NCBI GenBank assembly: GCA_938016505.1 | Contig: CALLWN010000043.1 | Location: 1-9,334, forward strand | Source: an uncultured Sphingomonadaceae bacterium | GTDB taxonomy: Bacteria; Pseudomonadota; Alphaproteobacteria; Sphingomonadales; Sphingomonadaceae | Direction of reading: 5' to 3' | Length of the DNA stretch: 9,334 nt | Shown here: one piece after another, positions 1 to 7,720 of the stretch | Layout: every line of letters starts with the position of its first letter | How positions within the stretch are numbered: the stretch's first letter is position 1 | The notes under the pieces: model-generated | Database searches by the model: none | What the model saw: only the letters and a program-made list of their open reading frames with translations | Told to the model about the DNA's origin: nothing | Position numbers and translations under genes: made by a program

Positions 1-1122
1 GGGGCCGGCGGGGGTCGGGTTGGGCGTGCGTCCGGGGGGCGGAGGTGGCAGTTCGCCCGCTCCGGGCCGGGCGGCGCCGATCCCGGCTGCGCTGCGGCCG
101 AACGGCGTGCCAGCGGTACGGCCGAAGACCTCGGCGATTCCGGGGATGACACCCTGGTTGCCCTCGATGCCGGTGGCGACCACCGAGACCCGGATCCGGC
201 CCTCGAGCTCGGCGGCAAAGCCCGAGCCGAGGATGATGTTGGCATCGGGATCGACCAGGTCGCGGATATGCTGGGCGGCTTCCTCCACTTCCATGAGCCC
301 GAGGTCCTCGCCGCCGGTGATGGTGATGAGGACCGCCTTGGCGCCGCGCAGCGACACCTCGTCGAGCAGCGGGTTGGAGATGGCCTTCTCGGCGGCCTCG
401 ATGGCGCGGCGCTCACCCGAGGCTTCGCCAGTGCCCATCATGGCCTTGCCCATCTCGCTCATGACGGTGCGCACGTCGGCGAAGTCGAGGTTGATGAGGC
501 CGGGGAGGAGCATGAGGTCGGTGATGCCGCGCACGCCCTGGTTCAGCACCTGGTCGGCCATGTGGAAGGCCTGGCGGAAGCCGGTCTGGGGCGAGGCGAT
601 GAGGAAGAGGTTCTGGTTGGGGATGACGATGAGCGTGTCGACATGCTGTTCGAGTTCGGCGATCCCGGCCTCGGCGATCCGCATCCGCCGCGCACCCTCG
701 AAGGCGAACGGCTTGGTGACGACGCCCACCGTCAGCACCCCGCGCTCGCGGGCGGCGCGGGCGATGACGGGTGCAGCACCGGTGCCGGTGCCGCCGCCCA
801 TGCCGGCGGCGATGAAGCACATGTGCGCCTCCTCGAGGACGGCATCGATTTCGCCCAGCACTTCCTCGGCTGCGGCAGCGCCGAGTTCGGGGCGGGCGCC
901 GGCGCCAAGGCCCTGGGTGATGCGCGGCCCCAGCTGGATCCGCCGCTCGGCCGGCGACAGGGCAAGCGTCTGGGCATCGGTGTTGGCGACCACGAAATCA
1001 ACCCCGGTCAGGCCGTCGGCGATCATGTTGGCGACCGCGTTGCAGCCGGCTCCGCCGACGCCGAACACGGTGATCCGGGGCTTCATCTCGGTGAAACCGG
1101 CTTTCTGGAAATCGAACGGCAT
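1..1122 (-). CDS. ftsZ: Cell division protein FtsZ (tubulin-like GTPase), 3' end beyond the window
   Basis: FtsZ polymerises with GTP into the Z-ring at mid-cell and recruits the divisome. The frame has 374 codons open to the left edge, so no stop is visible. Residues 21-30 hold the first nucleotide-binding loop ([10 protein letters not shown]), 107-115 the tubulin signature GMGGGTGTG, 135-142 VTKPFAFE, and 211-217 the catalytic T7 loop NLDFADV with both aspartates (D213, D216). The globular domain ends near residue 334 (IAEVFG). A Gly/Ala/Pro/Arg-rich linker follows, including a run of five prolines near 358. The rest of the linker and the C-terminal FtsA-binding peptide lie outside the window. 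The ATG at 1122 is chosen because a strong Shine-Dalgarno sequence stands 6 nt upstream and the conserved core starts about 15 residues later. It is the last gene of the visible cluster, 18 nt after ftsA. Identity is certain; only the C-terminus is unknown. Confidence 0.98.
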   Translation of the reverse strand, partial: MPFDFQKAGFTEMKPRITVFGVGGAGCNAVANMIADGLTGVDFVVANTDAQTLALSPAERRIQLGPRITQGLGAGARPELGAAAAEEVLGEIDAVLEEAHMCFIAAGMGGGTGTGAAPVIARAARERGVLTVGVVTKPFAFEGARRMRIAEAGIAELEQHVDTLIVIPNQNLFLIASPQTGFRQAFHMADQVLNQGVRGITDLMLLPGLINLDFADVRTVMSEMGKAMMGTGEASGERRAIEAAEKAISNPLLDEVSLRGAKAVLITITGGEDLGLMEVEEAAQHIRDLVDPDANIILGSGFAAELEGRIRVSVVATGIEGNQGVIPGIAEVFGRTAGTPFGRSAAGIGAARPGAGELPPPPPGRTPNPTPAGP

Positions 1123-1128
1123 GGGCTT

Positions 1129-1135
1129 CTCCCTC
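1129..1135 (-). promoter_or_regulatory. Strong ribosome binding site of ftsZ
   Basis: The minus strand reads GAGGGAG and ends 6 nt before the ATG at 1122. It lies wholly in the 18-nt spacer between the ftsA stop and ftsZ, the only true intergenic spacer in the window. Independent, strong initiation fits the large excess of FtsZ over FtsA known in bacteria. It also supports the chosen ftsZ start. Confidence 0.75.
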
Positions 1136-1140
1136 GGGTG

Positions 1141-2448
1141 TCAGGTCTGGCGCTTGAGGACGGAAACAAGCCTGCCGAGCCAGGTCCTGGGTTCGGCAGG
1201 GGCGAAGCCGCGCGGAGTCGGCCCGAGCGGGATCCGCGCGAGATCGAGGCCGGGGCGGGCCCCGGCAAGGACGAGGCCGGCAAGGGTCGCGTGGGCGACC
1301 GACATGTGGGACTCCGGCAGGCCGGCGAGGCCGCGCGGGCGGCCGATCCTGACCGTGCGGCCGAGCGCGCCGGCGGCGAAATCGGCGATGCCGCGCAGGT
1401 CGGCGCTGCCGCCGGTCAGCACGACCTGGCGGCCGGCCGGGCCGCGGAAGCCCATCTGGTCGAGCGCTCCGGCGATCTCGTCGAACAGGAGGTCGAGCCT
1501 GCCGCGGATGATGGCGATGAGCTCGGCGCGCGGCACGCGGCGGACATCGCTGCTGTCGTCGGGGTCGAGCGGGGGGATGTCGATCATGTCGTGATTGTCG
1601 CGCGGGACCGCCTGGGCTGCGCCGTGGAGCGTCTTCAGCCGCTCGGCCGCGGCGCGCCGGGTCGCAAAGGCCGAGGCGATGTCGGCGGTGATGTCGGCGC
1701 CTGCCATGGGGATCGAGGCGAGGCCGGCGAGCACCCCGCCGCCATGGACCGCGATCGTGGTCACGCCGGCACCGATCTCGACGAGGGCGACGCCGAGCTC
1801 GCGCTCCTCGTCGGTGAGGACGGCGGCCGAGGCCGCGACGCCCGAGGCCAGCATCGCCTCGACATCGAGATGGGCGTTGCGGACGGCGAGATCGAGATTG
1901 CGGCACGGCGGGGTGGCCGCAGTGATCACATGGATGTCGACCCCGAGCTGGTTGGCGTGGAAGCCGCCCGGGTCGGTCACGCCCTCGAGGCCGTCGACCA
2001 TGAACAGGGCCGGCTCGGCATGGAGCATCGAGCGGCCGCTGTCGCGGATGGCCTCGAAGATCCGGTCGCGCCCCTCGGCCAGCAGCCGCTGCATGTCGGC
2101 AGCAGTGATCCGGTGGCCGGCGATGTCGATCTCGACCGACGTTACGCTGCTCGCGAGCGCACCGGCCGAGATGGCGACGAGCACCCGTTCCACCTCGAGC
2201 CCGGCGGCGCGCTCGGCCTGCTGCATCGCGGCGCGCACGGCATCCTCGGTTCGCCCCATGTCTGCGACGAGGCCGCGGCGCACGCCCCCGCAGGCCCGCA
2301 CGCCGGCGCCGAGCACGCGCGGCGCGCCATCGGCCCCGACTTCGGCGATGAGGGCTGCCACCTTGGAGCTGCCGACATCGAGCGCGGCGATCACATGATC
2401 GCCGCGGGGCCGCAGCAGCTGGCCGGGGGAAAGTGCGGCAACCGCCAT
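1141..2448 (-). CDS. ftsA: Cell division protein FtsA (actin-like membrane tether of the Z-ring)
   Basis: FtsA is an actin-fold ATPase on the inner face of the membrane. It anchors FtsZ filaments and recruits later division proteins. The product is 435 aa, near the family norm (E. coli 420). Visible motifs are the phosphate-1 loop ALDVGSSKV (22-30), the phosphate-2 loop VEIGAGVTTIAV (223-234), and the adenosine motif VVLTGGSADLRGI (342-354). The FtsA-specific 1C subdomain lies between the first two, about 85-170. The last 13 residues, WLGRLVSVLKRQT, alternate hydrophobic and basic positions and match the C-terminal amphipathic membrane-targeting helix. The region at 272-305, rich in Asp and Pro, is probably a surface loop. 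The ATG at 2448 shares one base with the ftsQ stop (TGATG) and has a near-perfect Shine-Dalgarno sequence 10 nt upstream. The stop is at 1141-1143, 18 nt before ftsZ. Confidence 0.97.
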   Translation of the reverse strand: MAVAALSPGQLLRPRGDHVIAALDVGSSKVAALIAEVGADGAPRVLGAGVRACGGVRRGLVADMGRTEDAVRAAMQQAERAAGLEVERVLVAISAGALASSVTSVEIDIAGHRITAADMQRLLAEGRDRIFEAIRDSGRSMLHAEPALFMVDGLEGVTDPGGFHANQLGVDIHVITAATPPCRNLDLAVRNAHLDVEAMLASGVAASAAVLTDEERELGVALVEIGAGVTTIAVHGGGVLAGLASIPMAGADITADIASAFATRRAAAERLKTLHGAAQAVPRDNHDMIDIPPLDPDDSSDVRRVPRAELIAIIRGRLDLLFDEIAGALDQMGFRGPAGRQVVLTGGSADLRGIADFAAGALGRTVRIGRPRGLAGLPESHMSVAHATLAGLVLAGARPGLDLARIPLGPTPRGFAPAEPRTWLGRLVSVLKRQT

Positions 2449-3323
2449 CAGGTTCGTCCCTCCGCTGCCTTCATCCGTCGGACTTCGGCGCGGGCCCGCG
2501 CCTCGGCGGCCAGCTCCGCCTCGGGGGTCAGCCTGACCGCCATCCTGTCCCTGATCCTCAGGTCGAACCGGGCGAACCCCTGGCCGAGCAGCGGAGTTGC
2601 GGCATGGGCTGCCGCGAACCGGGCGAGTGCGTCCGGCGCCTCACGGTCCTCGGGAAGCGCGATCCGCTCGCCGGTGCGCATCTGGAGATCCCAGCGCCGG
2701 TCGCCGACCCGGACTGCGCCCAGGAGCTGCTGCGCGAGGTCCGGATGGCGGGCCATCATCCGCAGGAAGGCGGGCGCCGCGCGGTCGGCGCCGGCGCCGA
2801 CGAGGAGCGGCAGGCCGGCGAGTTCATCGAGGGGGAGCATGGGCAGGGGCACGCCCGTGGAATCGAGCAGGCGGTAGCGGCCGCCCTCCTGCCAGACCGC
2901 CGCCGGCACCCGCTCGACGAGCGTCACCCGGACCGTGTCGGGCCAGATGCGGCGCACATCGGCCTCAAGCACCCAGGGCAGGGCGGCAAGCCGCGCCCTG
3001 AGGTCGGGAAGGTCGAGCAGGAACATCGAATCGGTGTCGCCCGCGAGCAGTTCGCGGTAGATGGCCAGCCGGTCCTGGTGGCGGTCGCCGCTGATCTCGA
3101 CCTGGCGGACTGCGAACCCGGCGGCCGCGCCCGCAACCGCTGCGGCGTGGAGGGCGCGCTGGGGCACTCCGAGGGCGAAAAGCCAGACGGTGGCTGCAAG
3201 CGCGGCGAGGCCACCGAAGCCGAGGATGAGCAGCCGCCACACCCGGCGCGGCGGGATCGCGACCCTGACCGGCGCCGGCGCTGCAGCGGGGCGCGCCCCG
3301 CGGACGACCATCGGCCGGTTCAT
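2448..3323 (-). CDS. ftsQ: Cell division protein FtsQ (POTRA-domain divisome protein)
   Basis: FtsQ is a bitopic inner-membrane protein that links the cytoplasmic early divisome to FtsB/FtsL and the septal synthase FtsW-FtsI. The 291-aa product has a basic cytoplasmic tail with several Pro and Arg (1-28), one membrane segment at about 29-52, and then a periplasmic part. The POTRA domain begins near residue 70 (VRQVEISGD) and runs to about 140. It includes the family-typical stretch LPWVLEADVRRIWPDTV (115-131) followed by VTLVERVPAAVW. The beta domain follows up to about 265. The last 25 residues are Ala/Arg/Glu-rich and probably helical. The length is usual for the family (E. coli 276). The ATG at 3323 overlaps the ddl stop in an ATGA, and the gene ends in the TGATG shared with ftsA. 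Assignment rests on domain order and position between ddl and ftsA, because FtsQ sequences diverge strongly. Confidence 0.95.
   Translation of the reverse strand: MNRPMVVRGARPAAAPAPVRVAIPPRRVWRLLILGFGGLAALAATVWLFALGVPQRALHAAAVAGAAAGFAVRQVEISGDRHQDRLAIYRELLAGDTDSMFLLDLPDLRARLAALPWVLEADVRRIWPDTVRVTLVERVPAAVWQEGGRYRLLDSTGVPLPMLPLDELAGLPLLVGAGADRAAPAFLRMMARHPDLAQQLLGAVRVGDRRWDLQMRTGERIALPEDREAPDALARFAAAHAATPLLGQGFARFDLRIRDRMAVRLTPEAELAAEARARAEVRRMKAAEGRT
2457..2463 (-). promoter_or_regulatory. Ribosome binding site of ftsA inside the ftsQ 3' end
   Basis: The minus strand reads GGAGGGA, with GGAGG ending 10 nt before the ftsA ATG at 2448. It sits in the last codons of ftsQ. Together with the TGATG stop/start it allows both reinitiation by ribosomes leaving ftsQ and independent loading. 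Upstream of murG, murC and ftsQ I see only weaker G-rich stretches. Confidence 0.65.
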
Positions 3324-4276
3324 CGCCGCGCCCCCGCGGCAAGCCGGATCAGCCGGTCGACGAGCATCGGGTAGGAGAGGCCGCGATGCGCCGCCTGCTC
3401 GGGCACGAGGCTGAGCGGCGTCATGCCGGGCTGGGTGTTCACCTCGAGCAGGAACAGGCCGTCTGCGCCCCTCGCGGGGTCATGGCGGAAATCGGCGCGG
3501 GAGACGCCTCGGCAGCCAAGAAGCCCGTGGGCCCGCGCGGCGGTCGCGCGGGCTGCCTCGGCGACCTCGGAGGGGAGGTCGGCGGGGCAGACATGGGTCG
3601 TCAGGCCTTCGGTATATTTGGCGTCATAGTCGTAGAAGCCGGAGGCGGGCCGGAGCTCGGTGACGGCGAGCGGCTCGGCTTCGCCCGTGTCAGGTTTCTC
3701 GAGGACCGCGACCGTGAGCTCGAGGCCAGCGATGAAGGGCTCAGCGAGGAGCACGGCATGGTGCTGCCAGGGGCCCTCGGCGGTCGGGCTGATGGGCATG
3801 CTGCAGTTGCCATCGGCCGTGACGATGGCGACGCCCACCGACGAGCCCTCGTTGACGGGCTTGAGCACATAGGGGCGCGGCAGCGGGTCGGCGGCAAACA
3901 GCTCGGCCCGGGTGACGACCCGGCCGGCCGGCATGCGAATGCCCTGCGGCACCAGCAGCGCCTTGGTGAGCGCCTTGTCGATTGCGATCGCCGAGGCGGT
4001 GACGCCCGAATGGGTGTAGGCGAGGCCGAGCAGGTCCATCAGGCCCTGGACGGTGCCATCCTCGCCCGGGGTGCCGTGAAGGGCGTTGAACACGACATCG
4101 GGCCGGGTTGCGAGCAGCCGGTCGGCAAGGGTTGCACCGTCGGCCGGGACGGCGCCCATGTCGAGTTCGGTGCCCGCGTGGCCTAGGCTGCGCGCGGCCT
4201 CTGCCACGCCCGCCCCGGAGACGAGGCTGACCGCGCGCTCCGACGACCAGCCGCCCATGAGCACGGTCACTCGCAT
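3320..4276 (-). CDS. ddl: D-alanine--D-alanine ligase (Ddl, DdlB type)
   Basis: This cytoplasmic ATP-grasp enzyme joins two D-alanines. The dipeptide is then added by MurF to the UDP-MurNAc-tripeptide. The 318-aa product has the N-terminal MGGWSSERAVS (7-17) with the substrate-binding glutamate E13, and LHGTPGEDG (66-74). The ATP-grasp loop EGSSVGV is at 143-149, the omega-loop YDYDAKY at 215-221, and the Mg-binding C-terminal motif LEVNTQPGMT at 277-286. The tyrosine of AKY (Y221) matches the residue that gives Ddl preference for D-Ala over D-lactate as second substrate, so a normal D-Ala-D-Ala product is expected. The ATG at 4276 overlaps the end of murB by 10 nt and has GGAG 7 nt upstream. 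An in-frame start further upstream would lie deep inside murB and adds an Arg/Gly-rich tail unlike the family. The stop overlaps the ftsQ ATG. Confidence 0.97.
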   Translation of the reverse strand: MRVTVLMGGWSSERAVSLVSGAGVAEAARSLGHAGTELDMGAVPADGATLADRLLATRPDVVFNALHGTPGEDGTVQGLMDLLGLAYTHSGVTASAIAIDKALTKALLVPQGIRMPAGRVVTRAELFAADPLPRPYVLKPVNEGSSVGVAIVTADGNCSMPISPTAEGPWQHHAVLLAEPFIAGLELTVAVLEKPDTGEAEPLAVTELRPASGFYDYDAKYTEGLTTHVCPADLPSEVAEAARATAARAHGLLGCRGVSRADFRHDPARGADGLFLLEVNTQPGMTPLSLVPEQAAHRGLSYPMLVDRLIRLAAGARR

Positions 4277-5172
4277 GGCCGGTCTCCGACCCGGATGATC
4301 TCCCAGCGGAGATCGACCCCGGTTGCGGCCTTGACGCGGGCGCGCACCTCCTCGCCGAGCGCCTCGATCTCGGTTGCGGTTGCGCCCCCGGTGTTGAGAA
4401 GGAAGTTGGCGTGCTTCTCCGAGACCTGCGCCCCGCCGCGCCGCAGGCCCCGGCACCCGGCCCGGTCGATGAGCTGCCAGGCCTTCATGCCCGGCGGGTT
4501 GCGGAAGGTGGATCCCCCGGTGCGCGACCGCAGCGGCTGGCTCGCCTCGCGCTCGGCGGCGATCCGGTCCATCTCGGCGGCGATTGCGGCAGGGTCGCCG
4601 GGCGCACCCTCGAACAGCGCCTCGACGACGACAGCGCCTGCAGGGAGCGCGCTCTCGCGGTAGCCGAAGCCGAGGCGGTCGCGCGGCCAGGTCTCGACCC
4701 GGCCGTCGCGGGTGACGAGCCGGGCCTCGACGAGGATGTCGGCCACCTCGCGGCCATAGGCGCCGGCGTTCATCGCAACCGCACCCCCGACCGTGCCGGG
4801 GATGCCGCGCAGGAACTCGAGGCCGGCAAGGCCGGCGTCGCGCGCGGCGGTCGCAACCGTGATCCCGAGCGCGGCAGCGCCGGCGCGGATCCGCTCGCCC
4901 TCGACCGCGACGCGCGCGAACGCCTTGGGCAGGCGAACGGTCAGGCCGCGCACCCCGCCGTCGCGGACGATGAGGTTGGAGCCGACTCCGACCGGGAAGA
5001 CCGGCATGTCGGCCGGGAGGCTGGCGAGCGCTGCGGCGAGGTCGGCTTCATCGGCCGGGCGGAACAGGAGGTCGGCGCTGCCGCCGCAGCGGAACCAGAT
5101 GAAGTCGGCAAGCGGCGCGGACTGGACCAGCTCGCCGCGCACTGGCGCCAGAAGGGGAGCCTCGGCGATCAT
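4267..5172 (-). CDS. murB: UDP-N-acetylenolpyruvoylglucosamine reductase (MurB, type II)
   Basis: MurB is a cytoplasmic FAD enzyme. It uses NADPH to reduce UDP-GlcNAc-enolpyruvate to UDP-MurNAc, the second committed step of peptidoglycan synthesis. The product is 301 aa. FAD-binding motifs are [16 protein letters not shown] (61-76) and [18 protein letters not shown] (123-140). GGSTFRNP (219-226) holds the proton-donor serine S221, and the C-terminal region has the active-site glutamate in LRWEI (E291). The block [19 protein letters not shown] (242-260) and the short length, without the E. coli-type extra loop, indicate type II MurB. The ATG at 5172 overlaps the murC stop as ATGA. The open frame continues far upstream without a stop, but that extension is antisense-like Arg/Pro-rich sequence in the shadow of murC and is not part of the protein. 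The gene ends 10 nt inside ddl. Confidence 0.97.
   Translation of the reverse strand: MIAEAPLLAPVRGELVQSAPLADFIWFRCGGSADLLFRPADEADLAAALASLPADMPVFPVGVGSNLIVRDGGVRGLTVRLPKAFARVAVEGERIRAGAAALGITVATAARDAGLAGLEFLRGIPGTVGGAVAMNAGAYGREVADILVEARLVTRDGRVETWPRDRLGFGYRESALPAGAVVVEALFEGAPGDPAAIAAEMDRIAAEREASQPLRSRTGGSTFRNPPGMKAWQLIDRAGCRGLRRGGAQVSEKHANFLLNTGGATATEIEALGEEVRARVKAATGVDLRWEIIRVGDRPCE
4284..4287 (-). promoter_or_regulatory. Ribosome binding site of ddl inside the murB 3' end
   Basis: GGAG on the minus strand stands 7 nt before the ATG at 4276. This supports that ATG over the GTG two codons later and over in-frame starts further upstream. Confidence 0.5.
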
Positions 5173-6626
5173 GCCCCCGCCCCCACCCTTCCGGCGAGCC
5201 CGGCCTCGAGCCGGGCGGCCCAGCGGGTGATGTCGCCCGCGCCGAGGCAGATCACCATGTCTCCGGGTCCGAGGCGCGGGGCGAGCGCGTCGGCAAGCCC
5301 GGCCTCGCCGGCGATGGTGACCACCTCGCGGTGGCCGGAGGCGCGGAGCGCGTCGGCGAGCGCCTCGTGGGTGACGCCCTCGATCGGCGGCTCGCCGGCC
5401 GGGTAGACGGGGGCGACGACGACGGTGTCGGCATCGTTGAAGGCGGTGCGCCAGTCGTCGAACAGGTCGCGCAGCCGGGTGTAGCGGTGGGGCTGCACCA
5501 CGGCGATGACGCGGGCCGGCGCGCTTTCGCGCGCGGCGGCAAGGACCGCGCGGACCTCGACCGGGTGGTGGCCATAGTCGTCGATGATGGTGACGGGCGC
5601 AGCGCCGGTCGCCACTTCGCCGACCCTGGTGAAGCGCCGCCTGACGCCGGAGAAGCGGGCGAAGCCGGAGCGGATCTCGTCGTCGGAGAGGCCCAGCAGG
5701 TCGGCGGCGGCAACGGCGGCGAGCGCGTTCTGGACATTGTGGCGGCCGGGCATGGGAAGGGCGATGCCCGCGATCACGCGCGGCTCGGCGCCGTGGCGGC
5801 GGATGCTGACCGTGAAGCGGTTGCCGCCGGGCACCGGCTCGACATGGTCGCCGCGGACATCGGCCTGGCCGGCGAAGCCGTAGGTGACGATGCGGCGGCC
5901 GGCGACATCGGGCAGCATCGCCTGCACTTCGGGGTGGTCGAGGCAGAGGATGGCAGCGCCGTAGAAGGGCACCTTGTCGACGAAGGCGCGAAATGCGGCG
6001 CGCGCGGCGTCGAAGCTGCCATAGTGGTCGAGATGCTCGGGGTCGATGTTGGTGACGATGGCGAGCGTGGGCGGCAGGCGCAGGAAGCTGCCGTCGCTTT
6101 CGTCGGCTTCGACCACCATCCACTCGCCCGCGCCGAGCCGGGCGTTTGAGCCGTAGCTGTTGATGATGCCGCCGTTGATGACCGTCGGGTCGAGCCCGCC
6201 GGCATCGAGAAGGGCGGCGACCATCGAGGTCGTCGTGGTCTTGCCGTGGGTGCCAGCGACGCAGACGGTCGACTTGAGGCGCATGAGCTCGGCGAGCATC
6301 TCGGCGCGGCGGACGACAGGGAGGCGACGGGCGCGGGCTTCCTCGACTTCGGGATTGCCCGGCCTGATCGCGGTCGAGACGACGACGACCTGCGCCTCGC
6401 CGAGGTTGGCGGCGGCATGGCCGATCGCAACCGGGATGCCGCGCCCGCGCAGCCGCTCGACCACGGCATTCTCGGCAACATCGGAGCCCTGGACCCTGAA
6501 GCCGAGATTGGCCATCACCTCGGCGATCCCCGACATGCCGATCCCGCCGATGCCGACGAAGTGGATCGGGCCCACTTCGCGGGTGAAGCGGGCGCCCCCG
6601 CCCGGAACCGGCGCTGGCCCGCTCAC
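5169..6626 (-). CDS. murC: UDP-N-acetylmuramate--L-alanine ligase (MurC)
   Basis: MurC is the first of the cytoplasmic Mur ligases. It uses ATP to add L-alanine to UDP-MurNAc. The 485-aa product is close to E. coli MurC (491). The N-terminal UDP-binding Rossmann domain has GIGGIGMSG (25-33). The central ATPase domain has the P-loop GTHGKTTTT (125-133), EADESDGS (173-180) and [10 protein letters not shown] (193-202). The substrate motif [11 protein letters not shown] is at 294-304. The C-terminal domain has FSGVRRRF (325-332), the MurC-typical DDYGHHP (349-355) and QPHRYTR (378-384). The start is the GTG at 6626, in a GTGA overlap with the murG stop. It leaves about 20 residues before the Rossmann motif. 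That tail is slightly longer than in some relatives, and no better start is seen between it and the motif. The stop overlaps the murB ATG. Confidence 0.97.
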   Translation of the reverse strand: MSGPAPVPGGGARFTREVGPIHFVGIGGIGMSGIAEVMANLGFRVQGSDVAENAVVERLRGRGIPVAIGHAAANLGEAQVVVVSTAIRPGNPEVEEARARRLPVVRRAEMLAELMRLKSTVCVAGTHGKTTTTSMVAALLDAGGLDPTVINGGIINSYGSNARLGAGEWMVVEADESDGSFLRLPPTLAIVTNIDPEHLDHYGSFDAARAAFRAFVDKVPFYGAAILCLDHPEVQAMLPDVAGRRIVTYGFAGQADVRGDHVEPVPGGNRFTVSIRRHGAEPRVIAGIALPMPGRHNVQNALAAVAAADLLGLSDDEIRSGFARFSGVRRRFTRVGEVATGAAPVTIIDDYGHHPVEVRAVLAAARESAPARVIAVVQPHRYTRLRDLFDDWRTAFNDADTVVVAPVYPAGEPPIEGVTHEALADALRASGHREVVTIAGEAGLADALAPRLGPGDMVICLGAGDITRWAARLEAGLAGRVGAGA

Positions 6627-7720
6627 GCCGGCGCCCCCGCCAGCTCGGCCTCGACAAGGTCGGCGAGGCGGTTGACGGCATCAGGCCGGCCGAGCGCGCG
6701 GGCGGCCGCGGCCGCAGCGACAAGGCTCTCGGGCGAGTGGAGGAAGCCTTCGACCGCGCCGGCGAGTGCAGCGGGGGTGAAGTCGGCTTCCGGGAACAGC
6801 CTGCCGGCGCCGGCTGCGGCGAAGGCGCGGGCGTTGGCGCTCTGGTGGTCGTCGGTCGCGGCCGCGAAGGGCACGAGGATTGCCGGGCGGCCCATGGCAG
6901 TCAGTTCGGCGAGCGTCGAGGCCCCGGCGCGGGAGATGACGAGGTGGCTGCTCGCCATGCGGTTGGGCAGATCCTCCATGTAGGGCAGGCACCGGGCTTC
7001 GATCCCGGCGGCACGGTAGGCGGCGTCGGCCGCGGAGAGATCCTCGGGCCGGGCCTGGTGGGTGACGGCAAGGCGGGCGCGATCGGCCGCCGGCAGGGCG
7101 GCGAGCGCTGCCGGCACGGTCTGCGACAGGATCCGCGCGCCCTGGCTGCCGCCGACGACGAGCAGCCGGAACGGTGCGGACGGCGCGGGGGCGCTGAACG
7201 GCAGGTCGCGGGCAGCGACGACAGCTCTGCGCACCGGGTTGCCGGTGACGACGGTGCGGGCGCCAGCGGGCACCCGCGCGGTTTCCTCGAACGAGAGGGC
7301 GACGGCACGGACCCGGCGGGCGAGCAGGCGGTTGACCCGGCCAAGCACCGCATTCTGCTCGTGGAGCAGGGTCACGCAGCGCGCCGCCCGGCCGGCGAGA
7401 AGCGCTGGAAGCGCCGGATAGCCGCCGAAGCCGACGACGGCAGCCGCCGACGTCTGGCGGATGAGTGCGCCGGTGGCGCGGCGCCCGGCGAGGATGGTGC
7501 GCAGCGCGCCGAGCCAGCGCAGGGGGTTGAGGCCGCCACCGCCGGCCGCCGGGATGACATGGACCGGCACGCTCTCGAACAGGCCAGGGAAGCGGGTGCC
7601 GCGCTGGTCGGTCACGAGTGCGACCGTGCGGCCGCGGCGGCGCAGTTCGCCGGCCAGCGCATCGGCCGGCACCATGTGGCCCCCGGTGCCGCCGGCGGCG
7701 AGAAGGATCGCCCCGCTCAT
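6623..7720 (-). CDS. murG: Lipid II synthase MurG (UDP-GlcNAc:undecaprenyl-PP-MurNAc-pentapeptide GlcNAc transferase)
   Basis: MurG is a peripheral membrane GT-B glycosyltransferase on the inner face of the cytoplasmic membrane. It adds GlcNAc to lipid I to make lipid II, the substrate of FtsW. The 365-aa product (E. coli 355) shows the N-domain G-loop GGTGGH (10-15), GFGGYPALP (98-106) and [11 protein letters not shown] (120-130). The hinge motif NPVR is at 161-164. In the C-domain are GGSQGA (190-195), the UDP-GlcNAc-binding [11 protein letters not shown] (263-273), and [14 protein letters not shown] (284-297) with the DHQ-NA signature. It carries no signal peptide or membrane segment, as expected. 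The ATG at 7720 overlaps the ftsW stop (ATGA), and its own stop overlaps the murC GTG. Its place between ftsW and murC is the standard dcw order. The RBS is weak, so translation is probably coupled to ftsW. Confidence 0.98.
   Translation of the reverse strand: MSGAILLAAGGTGGHMVPADALAGELRRRGRTVALVTDQRGTRFPGLFESVPVHVIPAAGGGGLNPLRWLGALRTILAGRRATGALIRQTSAAAVVGFGGYPALPALLAGRAARCVTLLHEQNAVLGRVNRLLARRVRAVALSFEETARVPAGARTVVTGNPVRRAVVAARDLPFSAPAPSAPFRLLVVGGSQGARILSQTVPAALAALPAADRARLAVTHQARPEDLSAADAAYRAAGIEARCLPYMEDLPNRMASSHLVISRAGASTLAELTAMGRPAILVPFAAATDDHQSANARAFAAAGAGRLFPEADFTPAALAGAVEGFLHSPESLVAAAAAARALGRPDAVNRLADLVEAELAGAPA

Noticed and set aside
20..1594. Plus-strand open frame of 524 codons opposite ftsZ and ftsA
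   Set aside because: Ser/Arg/Pro/Ala-rich translation typical of a shadow frame. The minus strand here encodes FtsZ and FtsA with all their motifs.
268..2877. An 869-codon plus-strand open frame antisense to ftsZ, ftsA and ftsQ
   Set aside because: Its product is Gly/Asp/Ala/His/Glu-rich without recognisable domains, and it crosses three well-supported genes on the other strand. Long antisense frames are expected in GC-rich DNA with GC-biased third codon positions.
3600..3640. TA-rich hexamers (TATACC region) as a promoter within ddl
   Set aside because: They encode the conserved YDYDAKY motif, and no acceptable -35 lies at a proper distance.
4277..4456. Upstream extension of ddl by 60 codons
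   Set aside because: The extension is Arg/Gly-rich out-of-frame murB sequence. The family N-terminus (MRVTVLMGG) begins at 4276 with a ribosome binding site.
4267..6723. A single 818-codon minus-strand frame that could suggest a MurC-MurB fusion
   Set aside because: Only the last 301 codons encode MurB. The upstream part is an out-of-frame reading of murC, which has its own intact frame and stop, so there is no fusion.
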